A stretch of DNA of 64,000 nucleotides, taken from NCBI RefSeq assembly GCF_002019645.1, contig NZ_KV917374.1, forward strand, positions 1,019,452 to 1,083,451. Direction: 5' to 3'. The position numbers and the translations under genes were made by a program. The notes below the pieces were generated by a model, which did no database searches, had not been told where the DNA came from, and saw only the letters and a program-made list of their open reading frames with translations. Shown in pieces: positions 9,824-18,600 of the stretch. The first letter of the stretch is position 1. Every line of letters begins with the position of its first letter. The DNA comes from Litchfieldia alkalitelluris (GTDB lineage: Bacteria > Bacillota > Bacilli > Bacillales > Bacillaceae_L).

Positions 9824-10690
9824 ATGAAAAAAAGAAGATATAGAGGTGAGAAACATCCAGTTCTTCATCTTATAATAGAACTTATGTACATACTTATTGG
9901 CTCTGCATTTGTAGCTTTAGCTTTTAATTTATTCTTATTACCTAACCAAGTGGCATCTGGGGGAGTTAGTGGAATTAGTATTATTACTTTTTCAGTTTTT
10001 GGAATCGAGCCTGCATATGTACAGTGGGGTTTAAATATTCCACTGTTTATTGCTGGACTCATTTTACTTGGTGGGCAGTTTGGGGTAAAAACTCTTGTGG
10101 GAACAATCTTTTTACCCTTAGTTGTCTATCTTTCTAGAGATATGCAACCAGCTACTTTGGATCCATTATTAGGCGCACTTTTCGGTGGAATTGGAGTAGG
10201 TCTTGGGTTAGGTATTGTTTTCAGAGGGAATGGCTCGACAGGAGGAACAGATCTTGCTGCTCAAATTATTAATAAATACACGGGTATGACATTAGGCCGG
10301 TCTGTTCTATTTATTGATGGATTAATTGTTCTTACTGCAACCATCGTATTTGATATAGAACGTGGCTTATATGCCATGATTGCTCTATTTGTAACAAGTA
10401 AAACAATCGATCTTGTGCAAATTGGATTAGGGACTTCAAAAATGGTAATCATCATCACAAATCATCAAGATAAAGTACGTCAAGGAATCATCCACGAAAT
10501 TGATCGAGGTGTTACAAGACTTTCTGCTATTGGTGGGTATACTGATGATGAACGTCCTATTCTCATGTGTGTGGTTGATCAAAGCGAGTTCACAAAATTG
10601 AAACAACTTGTTAAAAGTATTGATCCTGCTGCATTTGTAATTGTTACTGATGCATCAGAGGTACTTGGTGAGGGTTTTAAAAAAGCATGA
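9824..10690 (+). CDS. yvjA: YitT family membrane protein
   Basis: The 288-residue product has about six membrane helices in residues ~18-195 (DUF161/YitT core, with GGVSGIS and RGNGSTGGTDL motifs). A soluble C-terminal DUF2179 domain follows (~205-288). B. subtilis yvjA is a close match in length and lies in the same place between prfB and cccB. The molecular function of the family is not established; transport has been suggested. ATG 9824 was chosen over TTG 9818 because TAGGAGGA ends 7 bases upstream. Confidence 0.9.
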   Translation: MKKRRYRGEKHPVLHLIIELMYILIGSAFVALAFNLFLLPNQVASGGVSGISIITFSVFGIEPAYVQWGLNIPLFIAGLILLGGQFGVKTLVGTIFLPLVVYLSRDMQPATLDPLLGALFGGIGVGLGLGIVFRGNGSTGGTDLAAQIINKYTGMTLGRSVLFIDGLIVLTATIVFDIERGLYAMIALFVTSKTIDLVQIGLGTSKMVIIITNHQDKVRQGIIHEIDRGVTRLSAIGGYTDDERPILMCVVDQSEFTKLKQLVKSIDPAAFVIVTDASEVLGEGFKKA

Positions 10691-10752
10691 TCTTAACATG
10701 TTTGGGGTATAATAGCCATGATTATAAGTAATTTTTAAAGGGGGAGTACATA

Positions 10753-11091
10753 ATGAAAATGAAATTATTAGGTCTTTTATTTGGAGTAGTACTTGTCTTA
10801 GCTGCATGTGGAGGCGGCGGTGATGATGCTGCAGAACCTGTAGGTGAAGATACAGGTGGTGGAGACACTGCTACTGTAAATGCAGAAAAAATTTATAGAC
10901 AAAACTGCGGATCCTGTCATGGTCAAGATCTAAGTGGTGGTGTAGGACCTGCATTAACAGCTATTGGCTCAACATATAGTCAAGAAGAGATTGAGTCGAT
11001 CATAGAAGAGGGTAAAGGCATAATGCGAGGCAAAATCATCGTTGGACCAGATGCTGTTGCAGTGGCTGAGTGGTTAGCGGAGAAAAAGTAA
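10753..11091 (+). CDS. cccB: cytochrome c-551, membrane-anchored lipoprotein
   Basis: The 112-residue product has a lipoprotein signal peptide (lipobox LAAC, Cys at ~19), a Gly/Asp-rich linker and a small cytochrome c domain. CGSCH binds haem covalently, and the Met of IMRGKI is the likely sixth ligand. It carries electrons on the outer face of the membrane, probably to a terminal oxidase such as caa3. Position and length match B. subtilis cccB, next to yvjA and upstream of ftsE. The SD AAGGGGGAG is strong. Confidence 0.95.
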   Translation: MKMKLLGLLFGVVLVLAACGGGGDDAAEPVGEDTGGGDTATVNAEKIYRQNCGSCHGQDLSGGVGPALTAIGSTYSQEEIESIIEEGKGIMRGKIIVGPDAVAVAEWLAEKK

Positions 11092-11105
11092 GTAGTAGTT
11101 TTGGG

Positions 11106-11134
11106 AACATCAGACTTCGGTTTGGTGTTTTTTT
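11106..11134 (+). terminator. rho-independent terminator of cccB
   Basis: AACATCAGAC TTCG GTTTGGTGTT (10 pairs, two of them G-U, UUCG tetraloop) followed by T's. Confidence 0.88.
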
Positions 11135-11203
11135 GTTTGTTTGAGTTACTTTCCTTGGGGATATTTGAGGGATAATCAAAATTTCGAATGGCGGAGTCGA
11201 GTC

Positions 11204-11360
11204 GCCGTATGATCAGTGTGGTCCGGCCGTTTAGCATAGAAAGTGGCCGATTCAGGCGAGGACCGCCGGATAATGAAGGCTGAATAGCTGAGTCGCCGTA
11301 TAATCTCGTACGCCGTATTAGCCCAGAAAGTGGCCGCATTCAGAAAAAACCGCCCGAAAA
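11204..11360 (+). repeat. irregular GCCGNAT word array
   Basis: GCCGTAT, GCCGTTT, GCCGATT, GCCGGAT, GCCGTAT, GCCGTATT and GCCGCATT start at 11204, 11226, 11246, 11265, 11295, 11312 and 11333. Spacing is roughly 17-22 bases with one gap. The word is the same as in the exact array at 48.0 kb. GC content is visibly higher than in the flanks. The remaining 11361-11537 stretch shows nothing defined. Confidence 0.6.
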
Positions 11361-11537
11361 AATGGCCAAATGAAACTTTTATACAAACACCCACTTCAAA
11401 AGTATTTCATATCAAAAATAGATCATTTCCACAGTTACCAAATAAAAACAACTCCACCGAAATACCTACGTAAACTCATCATTTCCAAGGTGAAATAAAA
11501 ATGTAATATTTTTGGGTCTGATTTTGACGAAATATGA

Positions 11538-11546
11538 TGGTATAAT
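11538..11546 (+). promoter_or_regulatory. extended -10 promoter of ftsEX
   Basis: TGGTATAAT is a perfect extended -10. The -35 is weak. It sits about 120 bases upstream of ftsE, leaving a long 5' leader. Confidence 0.6.
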
Positions 11547-11668
11547 GAAAAAAGTGGCGTCATATGCCGATATACAAAGTAAATAATGCAAAACTTGATA
11601 TTTATTGACTATTTAACATACGTAACCGAAATAATGTTTTATAAATCTACTATTTTAGGTGATTAATA

Positions 11669-12355
11669 ATGATAGAAATGAAGGACGTAATAAAAAAATA
11701 TCCGAACGGTGTGCTAGCCGTGAACGGAATCAATGTGAAAATTAAACAAGGTGAATTTGTCTATGTTGTAGGCCCAAGTGGTGCAGGGAAATCTACCTTT
11801 ATTAAAATGATGTACCGTGAGGAAAAGCCTACACAAGGATCAATCTTAATAAATGGAATTGACTTAGCAAAATTAAAGGAAAAAAAGGTTCCATATTTAC
11901 GTAGAAACATAGGGGTTGTATTCCAGGACTTTAAGCTTTTACCGAAGTTAACTGTTTTTGAAAATGTGGCATTTGCATTAGAGGTTATTGAGGAAAGCCC
12001 ACGCAATATTAAGAAACGAGTAATGGATGTACTTGATCTAGTAAAACTTAAACATAAAGCACGCTTTTTACCAGATGAATTATCTGGAGGCGAGCAGCAA
12101 AGGGTATCAATCGCGCGTTCTATTGTTAATGCTCCAGGAGTAATGATCGCGGATGAGCCGACAGGAAACTTGGATCCAGAGACATCTTGGGATATTATGA
12201 ATATCTTTGAAGAAATCAACAACCGTGGCACAACGATTGTCATGGCTACACATAACCGAGAAATTGTTAATGCGATTAAAAAACGTGTAATTGCTATTGA
12301 AAGTGGAAAAATTGCTCGTGATGAAGTAAGGGGTGAGTACGGTTATGAAATTTAG
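11669..12355 (+). CDS. ftsE: cell division ABC transporter ATP-binding protein FtsE
   Basis: The 228-residue ABC ATPase has Walker A GPSGAGKST, signature LSGGEQQR and Walker B VMIADEPTGNLD all intact. With FtsX it forms a mechanotransducing complex that does not transport but activates peptidoglycan hydrolases outside the cell; in B. subtilis this controls CwlO and cell elongation. SD AGGTGA precedes the ATG. The 3' end overlaps ftsX by 11 bases, so the two are translationally coupled. Confidence 0.97.
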   Translation: MIEMKDVIKKYPNGVLAVNGINVKIKQGEFVYVVGPSGAGKSTFIKMMYREEKPTQGSILINGIDLAKLKEKKVPYLRRNIGVVFQDFKLLPKLTVFENVAFALEVIEESPRNIKKRVMDVLDLVKLKHKARFLPDELSGGEQQRVSIARSIVNAPGVMIADEPTGNLDPETSWDIMNIFEEINNRGTTIVMATHNREIVNAIKKRVIAIESGKIARDEVRGEYGYEI

Positions 12356-13238
12356 TACGCTCACTAGACATTTTCGTGAAAGTGTAAAAAATCTAGGTCG
12401 TAATGGCTGGATGACGTTTGCATCAGTTAGTGCTGTAACCGTTACTTTGTTACTTGTTGGTGTATTTATTGTCATAATGATGAATTTAAATAGTATGGCA
12501 ACATCGATTGAAGAAGATGTACGAATCCGAGTTCATATTGATTTAGCTGCAACACCAGAGGATCAAGAACAGCTTCGAAAAGAAATTGAAAAGATACCAC
12601 AGGTTGGTACACTTGAATTTTCTTCTAAGGAAGATGAACTGGCCAATATGATTAAAAGCTTTGGTGAAGAAGGAAAAATCTTTGAGCTTTTTGAACAAAA
12701 TAATCCGCTTCACGATGTATTTATAATAAAAACAAAACAGCCTACAGATATCATGATGGTAGCTAAACAAATTGAATCCTTTTCATATGCAGCAAATGTA
12801 AAGTATGGACAAGGAGAAATTGAAAAGATTTTTGCAGCTGTAAAGGTATCGAGAAATGTGGGTATCGGTCTAATTATTGGTTTATTATTTACAGCCATGT
12901 TCCTTATCTCCAATACCATTAAAATTACAATCGTTGCTAGAAGAAGAGAAATTGAGATTATGAAGCTAGTAGGTGCAACTAATGCATTTATACGTTGGCC
13001 TTTCTTCATTGAAGGACTATTCCTTGGGATATTAGGATCACTTATACCAATTGGAATTATTTTAGGAAGCTACGATTATTTATACGATTTGATTCAGCCA
13101 AGATTAGAAGGAACCTTTCTACAACTACTACCGTTCCAACCATTTGCCTTCCAAGTAGCAGGATTGTTAATAGCAATTGGAGCATTCATCGGCGTTTGGG
13201 GAAGCTTAATGTCAGTTCGAAAGTTTTTGAGAGTTTAA
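12345..13238 (+). CDS. ftsX: cell division protein FtsX
   Basis: The 297-residue product has one N-terminal membrane helix (~28-48), an extracellular domain (~50-165), and three further helices (~172-192, 220-245, 268-290). This is the FtsX type I layout. The extracellular loop contacts the murein hydrolase partner. ATG 12345 (MKFSTLTRHF) was chosen over GTG 12333 because TAAGGGG lies a proper distance upstream. The gene directly after it encodes a coiled-coil/M23 protein, the likely partner. No terminator is visible before the module A repeat that follows. Confidence 0.95.
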   Translation: MKFSTLTRHFRESVKNLGRNGWMTFASVSAVTVTLLLVGVFIVIMMNLNSMATSIEEDVRIRVHIDLAATPEDQEQLRKEIEKIPQVGTLEFSSKEDELANMIKSFGEEGKIFELFEQNNPLHDVFIIKTKQPTDIMMVAKQIESFSYAANVKYGQGEIEKIFAAVKVSRNVGIGLIIGLLFTAMFLISNTIKITIVARRREIEIMKLVGATNAFIRWPFFIEGLFLGILGSLIPIGIILGSYDYLYDLIQPRLEGTFLQLLPFQPFAFQVAGLLIAIGAFIGVWGSLMSVRKFLRV

Positions 13239-13295
13239 AAGCGCTAGGACTAATAATAAGACGCACCAAGTAGTATGAAAAATGTCTTCCACAGT

Positions 13296-13456
13296 TTGGA
13301 GTGCGCGGAGAGCCACTTGACTCCTGCGGGATATAGTGGTCTTTAGGAGACCCCGCAGGAGCCCCCAGGCGACGAGGAGGCTCCCGGACCACCCTGCGGA
13401 AAGCAAGTGGATCGCAGCGCATGGAACTCTACTACCTAGGTTATTTTCAGGTAGGC
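13296..13456 (+). repeat. module A repeat, copy 4
   Basis: Starts TTTGGAGTGCGCGG. Internal hairpin CTCCTGCGGG/CCCCGCAGGAG and outer arms CCACTTG/CAAGTGG are present. The end is slightly altered (TTTTCAGGTAGGC). Between it and the next SD I see nothing defined. Confidence 0.85.
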
Positions 13457-13601
13457 TTACTTTTAAACAAAACTATCAATTATAGATTACTAGTTTCCTA
13501 ACCATACATAACGTATGACCAGGAAGTAGGTAACCTAACCTGGTCATGGACAAGCCAAGATAGACCATCAGAATTACAAATAGAGGGGAGACAGGAACGA
13601 A

Positions 13602-14903
13602 TTGAAACGGAGATTTCTCATTCTAGGATTAGGACTATCAGTTATCGTCGGGAGTAGCGTTACTCCAAACCTACCAGAAGTATATGCTGTTGACACAAAC
13701 ACACAGCTCGAAAATCAAAAAGATGATGTTCAAAATAAACGGTCAGATCTTCAATCAGATATTGAAGGTAAACAAAGTGAACTAGACAAAATTAAGGCGC
13801 AACAAGATGCCGTTAACCAGGATATCAAACGTTTAGATTTAGCTGTGGCTGAAACGAGCGGCAATATCCGTGAAAAAGATGCACAAATTACGGAAACAAA
13901 AGAAGAAATCGAAGTACTCCGAGAAGAAATAGAGGTTGTTAAAGAACGAATTGAGAAACGTGATGCATTACTTAAGGATAGAATGCGTTCGATTCAAGAA
14001 AATGGTGGAATGATTAGCTATCTAGATGTATTGCTAGGTGCACAAAGCTTTAGTGATTTTGTAAACCGAGTAAGTGCTGTTTCTTCATTCGTTCAAGCTG
14101 ACCGTGATATTCTTAAGGTTCATAAAGAGGATAAACAACTACTCGAAGAAACTGAAATTGAGCTTAATGATCAACTAATTCAATTAGAACAACAATTGTC
14201 AGAACTCGAAGTGATGAAAAAACAGCTTAACTCTCAGATTAATGAAAAGAACGAAATTATGTCTGAGCTTCAACATGAAGAAGAGGAAATGCATAATCAT
14301 ATTGAATCACTTGAGGATGAGGAAGCGCTCCTTGCAGCTCAAGAGCGAGCAATCAAACAAGCAATTGATGAATGGAATCGTAAGCAAAAAGAATTAGAGG
14401 AAGAAAGAAAGCGACAAGAAGAGGAACGTAAGCGTAGGGAGGCAGCTGGAGAATCTACTTCTAGCCCGCCTGTTGCAACCACACCGGCTCCAGCCGTTAC
14501 GAGTGGAGACTTTATGAGACCAACTACAGGTCGAGTTTCATCAAACTATGGCTCACGCTGGGGAACTCTTCATGCCGGGATTGATATTGCTAATTCAGCA
14601 CCAAATGTACCGGTTGTAGCTGCAGCAGATGGGATTGTATTCAGATCCTACTATTCTAGCAGTTATGGAAATGTTGTATTTATCACCCATAATATTAATG
14701 GCAAGGTATATACAACCGTTTATGCACATTTAGAGAGTCGTTCAGTGAGTGAGGGTCAATATATAGCTAAAGGTGCCCTTTTAGGGTACATGGGGAATAC
14801 AGGCCAATCATTTGGCAAGCATTTACACTTTGAATTACATGTAGGACCTTGGAATGCAGCAAAATCAAACTCGGTTGATCCACGTAACTATATAAACTTC
14901 TAA
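13602..14903 (+). CDS. coiled-coil M23 family murein endopeptidase, probable FtsEX partner
   Basis: The 433-residue secreted protein has a signal peptide (~1-29, ending VYAVD), a long coiled coil (~35-285) and a Ser/Thr/Pro linker. The LytM/M23 zinc peptidase domain follows (~305-433). Zinc ligands are present: HAGID (~324-328) and HLH (~407-409). The domain therefore looks enzymatically active, unlike degenerate EnvC of E. coli. The position right after ftsEX and the EnvC/CwlO-like coiled coil make it a likely FtsX-controlled hydrolase. This is inferred. The start is TTG 13602; GAGGGGAG ends 11 bases upstream, a wide spacing. Confidence 0.9.
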   Translation: MKRRFLILGLGLSVIVGSSVTPNLPEVYAVDTNTQLENQKDDVQNKRSDLQSDIEGKQSELDKIKAQQDAVNQDIKRLDLAVAETSGNIREKDAQITETKEEIEVLREEIEVVKERIEKRDALLKDRMRSIQENGGMISYLDVLLGAQSFSDFVNRVSAVSSFVQADRDILKVHKEDKQLLEETEIELNDQLIQLEQQLSELEVMKKQLNSQINEKNEIMSELQHEEEEMHNHIESLEDEEALLAAQERAIKQAIDEWNRKQKELEEERKRQEEERKRREAAGESTSSPPVATTPAPAVTSGDFMRPTTGRVSSNYGSRWGTLHAGIDIANSAPNVPVVAAADGIVFRSYYSSSYGNVVFITHNINGKVYTTVYAHLESRSVSEGQYIAKGALLGYMGNTGQSFGKHLHFELHVGPWNAAKSNSVDPRNYINF

Positions 14904-14915
14904 AAGGGATAAGAA

Positions 14916-14945
14916 AAATGGAGCGGATATCGCTCCATTTTTTAT
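14916..14945 (+). terminator. rho-independent terminator of the M23 gene
   Basis: AAATGGAGCG / CGCTCCATTT stem with TTTTATTT after it. Confidence 0.92.
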
Positions 14946-15119
14946 TTACAAGGTAACTTTGGACTACACAGCCGTTGTTACTGTGGTATTTTTCGTGTAT
15001 GTAGACTAATATATTAAAACAAATATTTTTTTGATGAAAATAACCATTGGAGGCATTCAAGAAAAAGTTTGGTTCACAAACTCATCCTTTTGTCATTAAG
15101 GAGGTTTCCAAGTTAATCA

Positions 15120-15500
15120 TAGACATGTAATTTTGGATTACGTGATGGCTTCTGCAACATCGATATCTTCTAAAGAATTTATGGATGAGGCAGCACGGGT
15201 CATAATGGACTTTTTGTGAAGCTTTGTTAATCATCTTTGATTTTTTGCGTAGGTATGGAACTCATAAACGGAGAAATTCCGGTTAATGTATCTGATAGGG
15301 GATTAAGAAGCAGCTATAAGCGGAGATATTCCGGTTAACTTCTCTAATATATGATTAAATCTAAAGATTAGGTTCATATAAGCGGAAAAACTCTGGTTAT
15401 ATCTAGGGAAATGTTGATATTTCCCAATTTAAGCGGAATTTTTCCGTTTAAATTCAACAACCATAGTGAAACCAACATGACAGGACACAGCCATTTAAAA
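15120..15500. repeat. duplicated intergenic segment, copy 1, with AAGCGGA palindromes
   Basis: Similar along its length to 21600-21990. The left part holds a decayed coding fragment (AAAGAATTTATGGATGAGGC, then GCACGGGTCATAATGG). The right part holds four palindromes of the type ATAAGCGGA...TCCGGTTAT, starting near 15264, 15316, 15378 and 15428, about 50-62 bases apart. Both end near CATGACAGGACACAGCCA. The rest of the 14946-15656 gap shows no gene I can support. Confidence 0.65.
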
Positions 15501-15656
15501 AGAAAGCAAAAGCAACTCCTAGAGTAATAGCTAGTCTATCTAATTTTGGTTTGTAGACCCTACCACTCCACTTATGTTTTCGTGTAAGAAGTGTACCCTT
15601 TATACAATAAAGGGGTAAATGGCATAGAGTACAAATTATCGGATTTTTACTAAACA

Positions 15657-15682
15657 AAAAGGACCGGGCTTTGCCCGGTTTC
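15657..15682 (-). terminator. rho-independent terminator of the GH18 gene
   Basis: On the minus strand: ACCGGGC AAA GCCCGGT CC TTTTT, directly after the stop codon. Confidence 0.93.
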
Positions 15683-15684
15683 TT

Positions 15685-18600
15685 TTATGGAATAACCAAC
15701 ACCTGACCAATATATACCGTGTCGCTTGTTAATTGATTCGTTTCTTTAATTGCTGACACTGTGGTTTTAAAGCGGCTTGCAATGAGCCAGAGTGAATCCC
15801 CAGATGCTACTGTATAGGTTGTGACTGTTAGTGTTTCTTCCACTGTAATCGGCGTGTTTTGTGGTATTCTTAACACTTGACCAATGTACAAGCTATCTGT
15901 CGATAATTGATTAGCTTCCTTGATTGCGGCAATGGTTGTATTATTGCGTTCAGCAATTGCCCAAAGACTATCTCCTGAGACGACGGTATATGTTAGATAA
16001 TAAGTCGAGTCAGGCTCAGAATAAGGAACTGATGTAATAGGTATCGATGCTGGTAAAATCGTACTGTAGTTCCGCCAAATATCAATATTATCTTGTCCTA
16101 AGCTCCAGTTCCCAACCCCACGTATATTATATTTGCTTACTAAAGCAAGCTTCCTTTTTATAGATTCTTCATTTTCATACCATATTGTATAAGTTCCAGG
16201 TGTAAGGGATGAACCTGATACAAAGGTAATAGGGTCGTCCGCTTTAATTGTGACTGTTGCCTTGACAGATTGACTAGCTTCATCAAAAACAACCGTATGT
16301 TCATATTTAGATAACACTTCTTGAATCTTCGTGTTTGAAATTCCGAAGCCCCCATAATCTAGCCCTTCTATCCAATAACGTCCATAATGTGCGATTCCCA
16401 TGACGATTTTATCTCGTGGAACACCTTGATTAATAGCATATTGAATCGATCTCTCAACCCATGGCAAGCTCGCCACTGGGCCGGCCTCTCCACCTGGATA
16501 GCTTTCGTCATAACTCATAATCATTAAATAGTCGGCATATTTCCCGAGGTTATTATAATCATATGCCCCGTGCCATCCGGTATTCCACCCATGAGGGTTG
16601 GCTGCAACCGCAACTGAGACCTCTTTATGTGCTGGTATTTTTAGACGAAGCAGTCTGACAAATGCTGTGAAGCTAGATCGGTCCGCATCTGTAATGTTTT
16701 CTAAATCAACATTCACTCCATCTAAATTATAATGAGCAATCGCGTCGGCTATTTGTTGTGCAGCTTGTTCTTTATTCGCGAGCATGGCACGACCTTTTTC
16801 ACGATTCCAATGGTTACTTAAAAATGGAACAACCCGTACACCTTGTTGATGCATTGTTTCAATAAATGCAGGATCAAGTTGATGAGTTAGCTTTAAAGTC
16901 CCATCTGAGTTAATATCAAAATAACTTGGTGCTACGACATTTATAGACTGATTGGTTTGATTCACTGTATTGGTGTAATGTTTGATATCACCAAAGTATA
17001 AATAACCAAGATTCAGTACTTCCGTAGCCGTGACAGGTAGTCTTAACGTTTGACCAACAGAGACTGTATTAGTTGGTAGGTAGTTCACTAATCGTAATGC
17101 ATCAACAGTTGTGTTGAATCGCTTAGCAATTGAATAAAGAGTATCGCCAGCAACAACCAAATAAGAATGTGTTGATAAGTCCAGTCGTTCACTCTCATTT
17201 TTAGCAGAATCCAGCTGATTAACAGTTACTCTTAGATCCTGAGTTGTACTAAATTGACTCAAAGGTATGCTTAATGAAAAATATCCAGTTTGATCAGATA
17301 TCCCATCTTTTGAGATAGACTCACTGCCCACTCGATCAGTCACAAAGATGGTTACTAATGAATTTGGTTCAGCGCTCCCGATAATCGTATATAGAAATTC
17401 ACCGTTCACATAGCTAAATCCACTCTTCGTGACCGTAGGTTTGACAATAACAGTATCTTTTTCAATCAGCTTTGTTTGAGTGATGCTTGTATTTCCAGCT
17501 TGGTCTGTTTGAGTGAGTTCAATGCGCAATGGACCATCTACTAACGTGCTTACATCAAGTCCTACCTCAAACGCGCCATTAACTGCCGTTGTTTCTGCTT
17601 CAACACGGCTTACTCCATCAGTAATTACAGCATGTACTGTTGCTCCATCCTCGACATTTGTACCTTTTAAAATGTAGTGATTCATATTACTTTGATTCAC
17701 ATAAGACGGGAGGGCAAGGGTGCTCTCAGTTGGTGCTGTTGTATCTTTTACAATAATAGCTGGTTGCTGTGGTTGAACATTACCTGCAGTATCTGTTACA
17801 TAGAAATTTACGGTTATCTCTCCATCAGCTAAGTTCTGAGCATCGACCACAAACTCAAATTCACCAGTTTCAGTTGGTGTTATCGTTTCACTAATCGTTG
17901 TTGTTCCATCACTTAAGGTAATGCCAACAATGGTGTTAGGTTCAGTCTTTCCAGAAAGAGAATAGTTTGTTTTATTTCCGCTAAAAAGACTAGCTAAAGG
18001 CTGTAAGGTAAAATCAGTCGGTCCAACTGTATCTTTTACTAAAGTTTTTATGATGCTAGGGCTCTCATTTCCGGCTTCATCTTTGGTGGTAACATGAATA
18101 AATAAATCTCCATCTGTTAGTTCTGAAAGGTCCATGGGTAGCTCATATCGACCTGATTCATCTGTTGTAGTTGTAGCTGATTTTTCTTGATTCAAACGGT
18201 TAGTGACTACAATTGCCACATGTGTGTTTGGTTCGCCTTCACCCGTAAAAGTATAGGATGTTTGATTTTCGGCATTAATATATCCCTCGTTCGTAAATGT
18301 CGGAGCATTAGGGCTCAGTGTATCTTTTTGAAGTGTAACAAGGCTTGTCTCACTTTTTACTCCGGCCTTTGAAGTAGACCTCGCTTCAACGGCTAAGGTC
18401 GAATCAGTTAATGAACTCAAATCAACCACAACATAGTATTCACCATTATCATCTGCGGTAGCTGTTGCCGTAACAACAGGATTTACTCCATCTGAAATTG
18501 TTATATCAACAACAGTTCTCGGCTGAGCATGACCGAAAATTGAAAACTTCTCCATGTTTTCCCGATTAACGATGATTTCATTATCAATTGTGGGGGCAAT

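Noticed and set aside
11176-11394. 72- and 119-codon minus-strand frames behind cccB
   Set aside because: They cover the cccB terminator or the GCCG word array and antisense to cccB; no SD.
15454-15657. 67-codon minus-strand frame after the GH18 gene, with a hydrophobic stretch (RLAITLGVAFAFFLNG)
   Set aside because: Starts inside the region of the GH18 terminator without an SD. The hydrophobic part has a partly similar sequence at the end of the second duplicated segment, so it is probably a decayed fragment rather than a gene.
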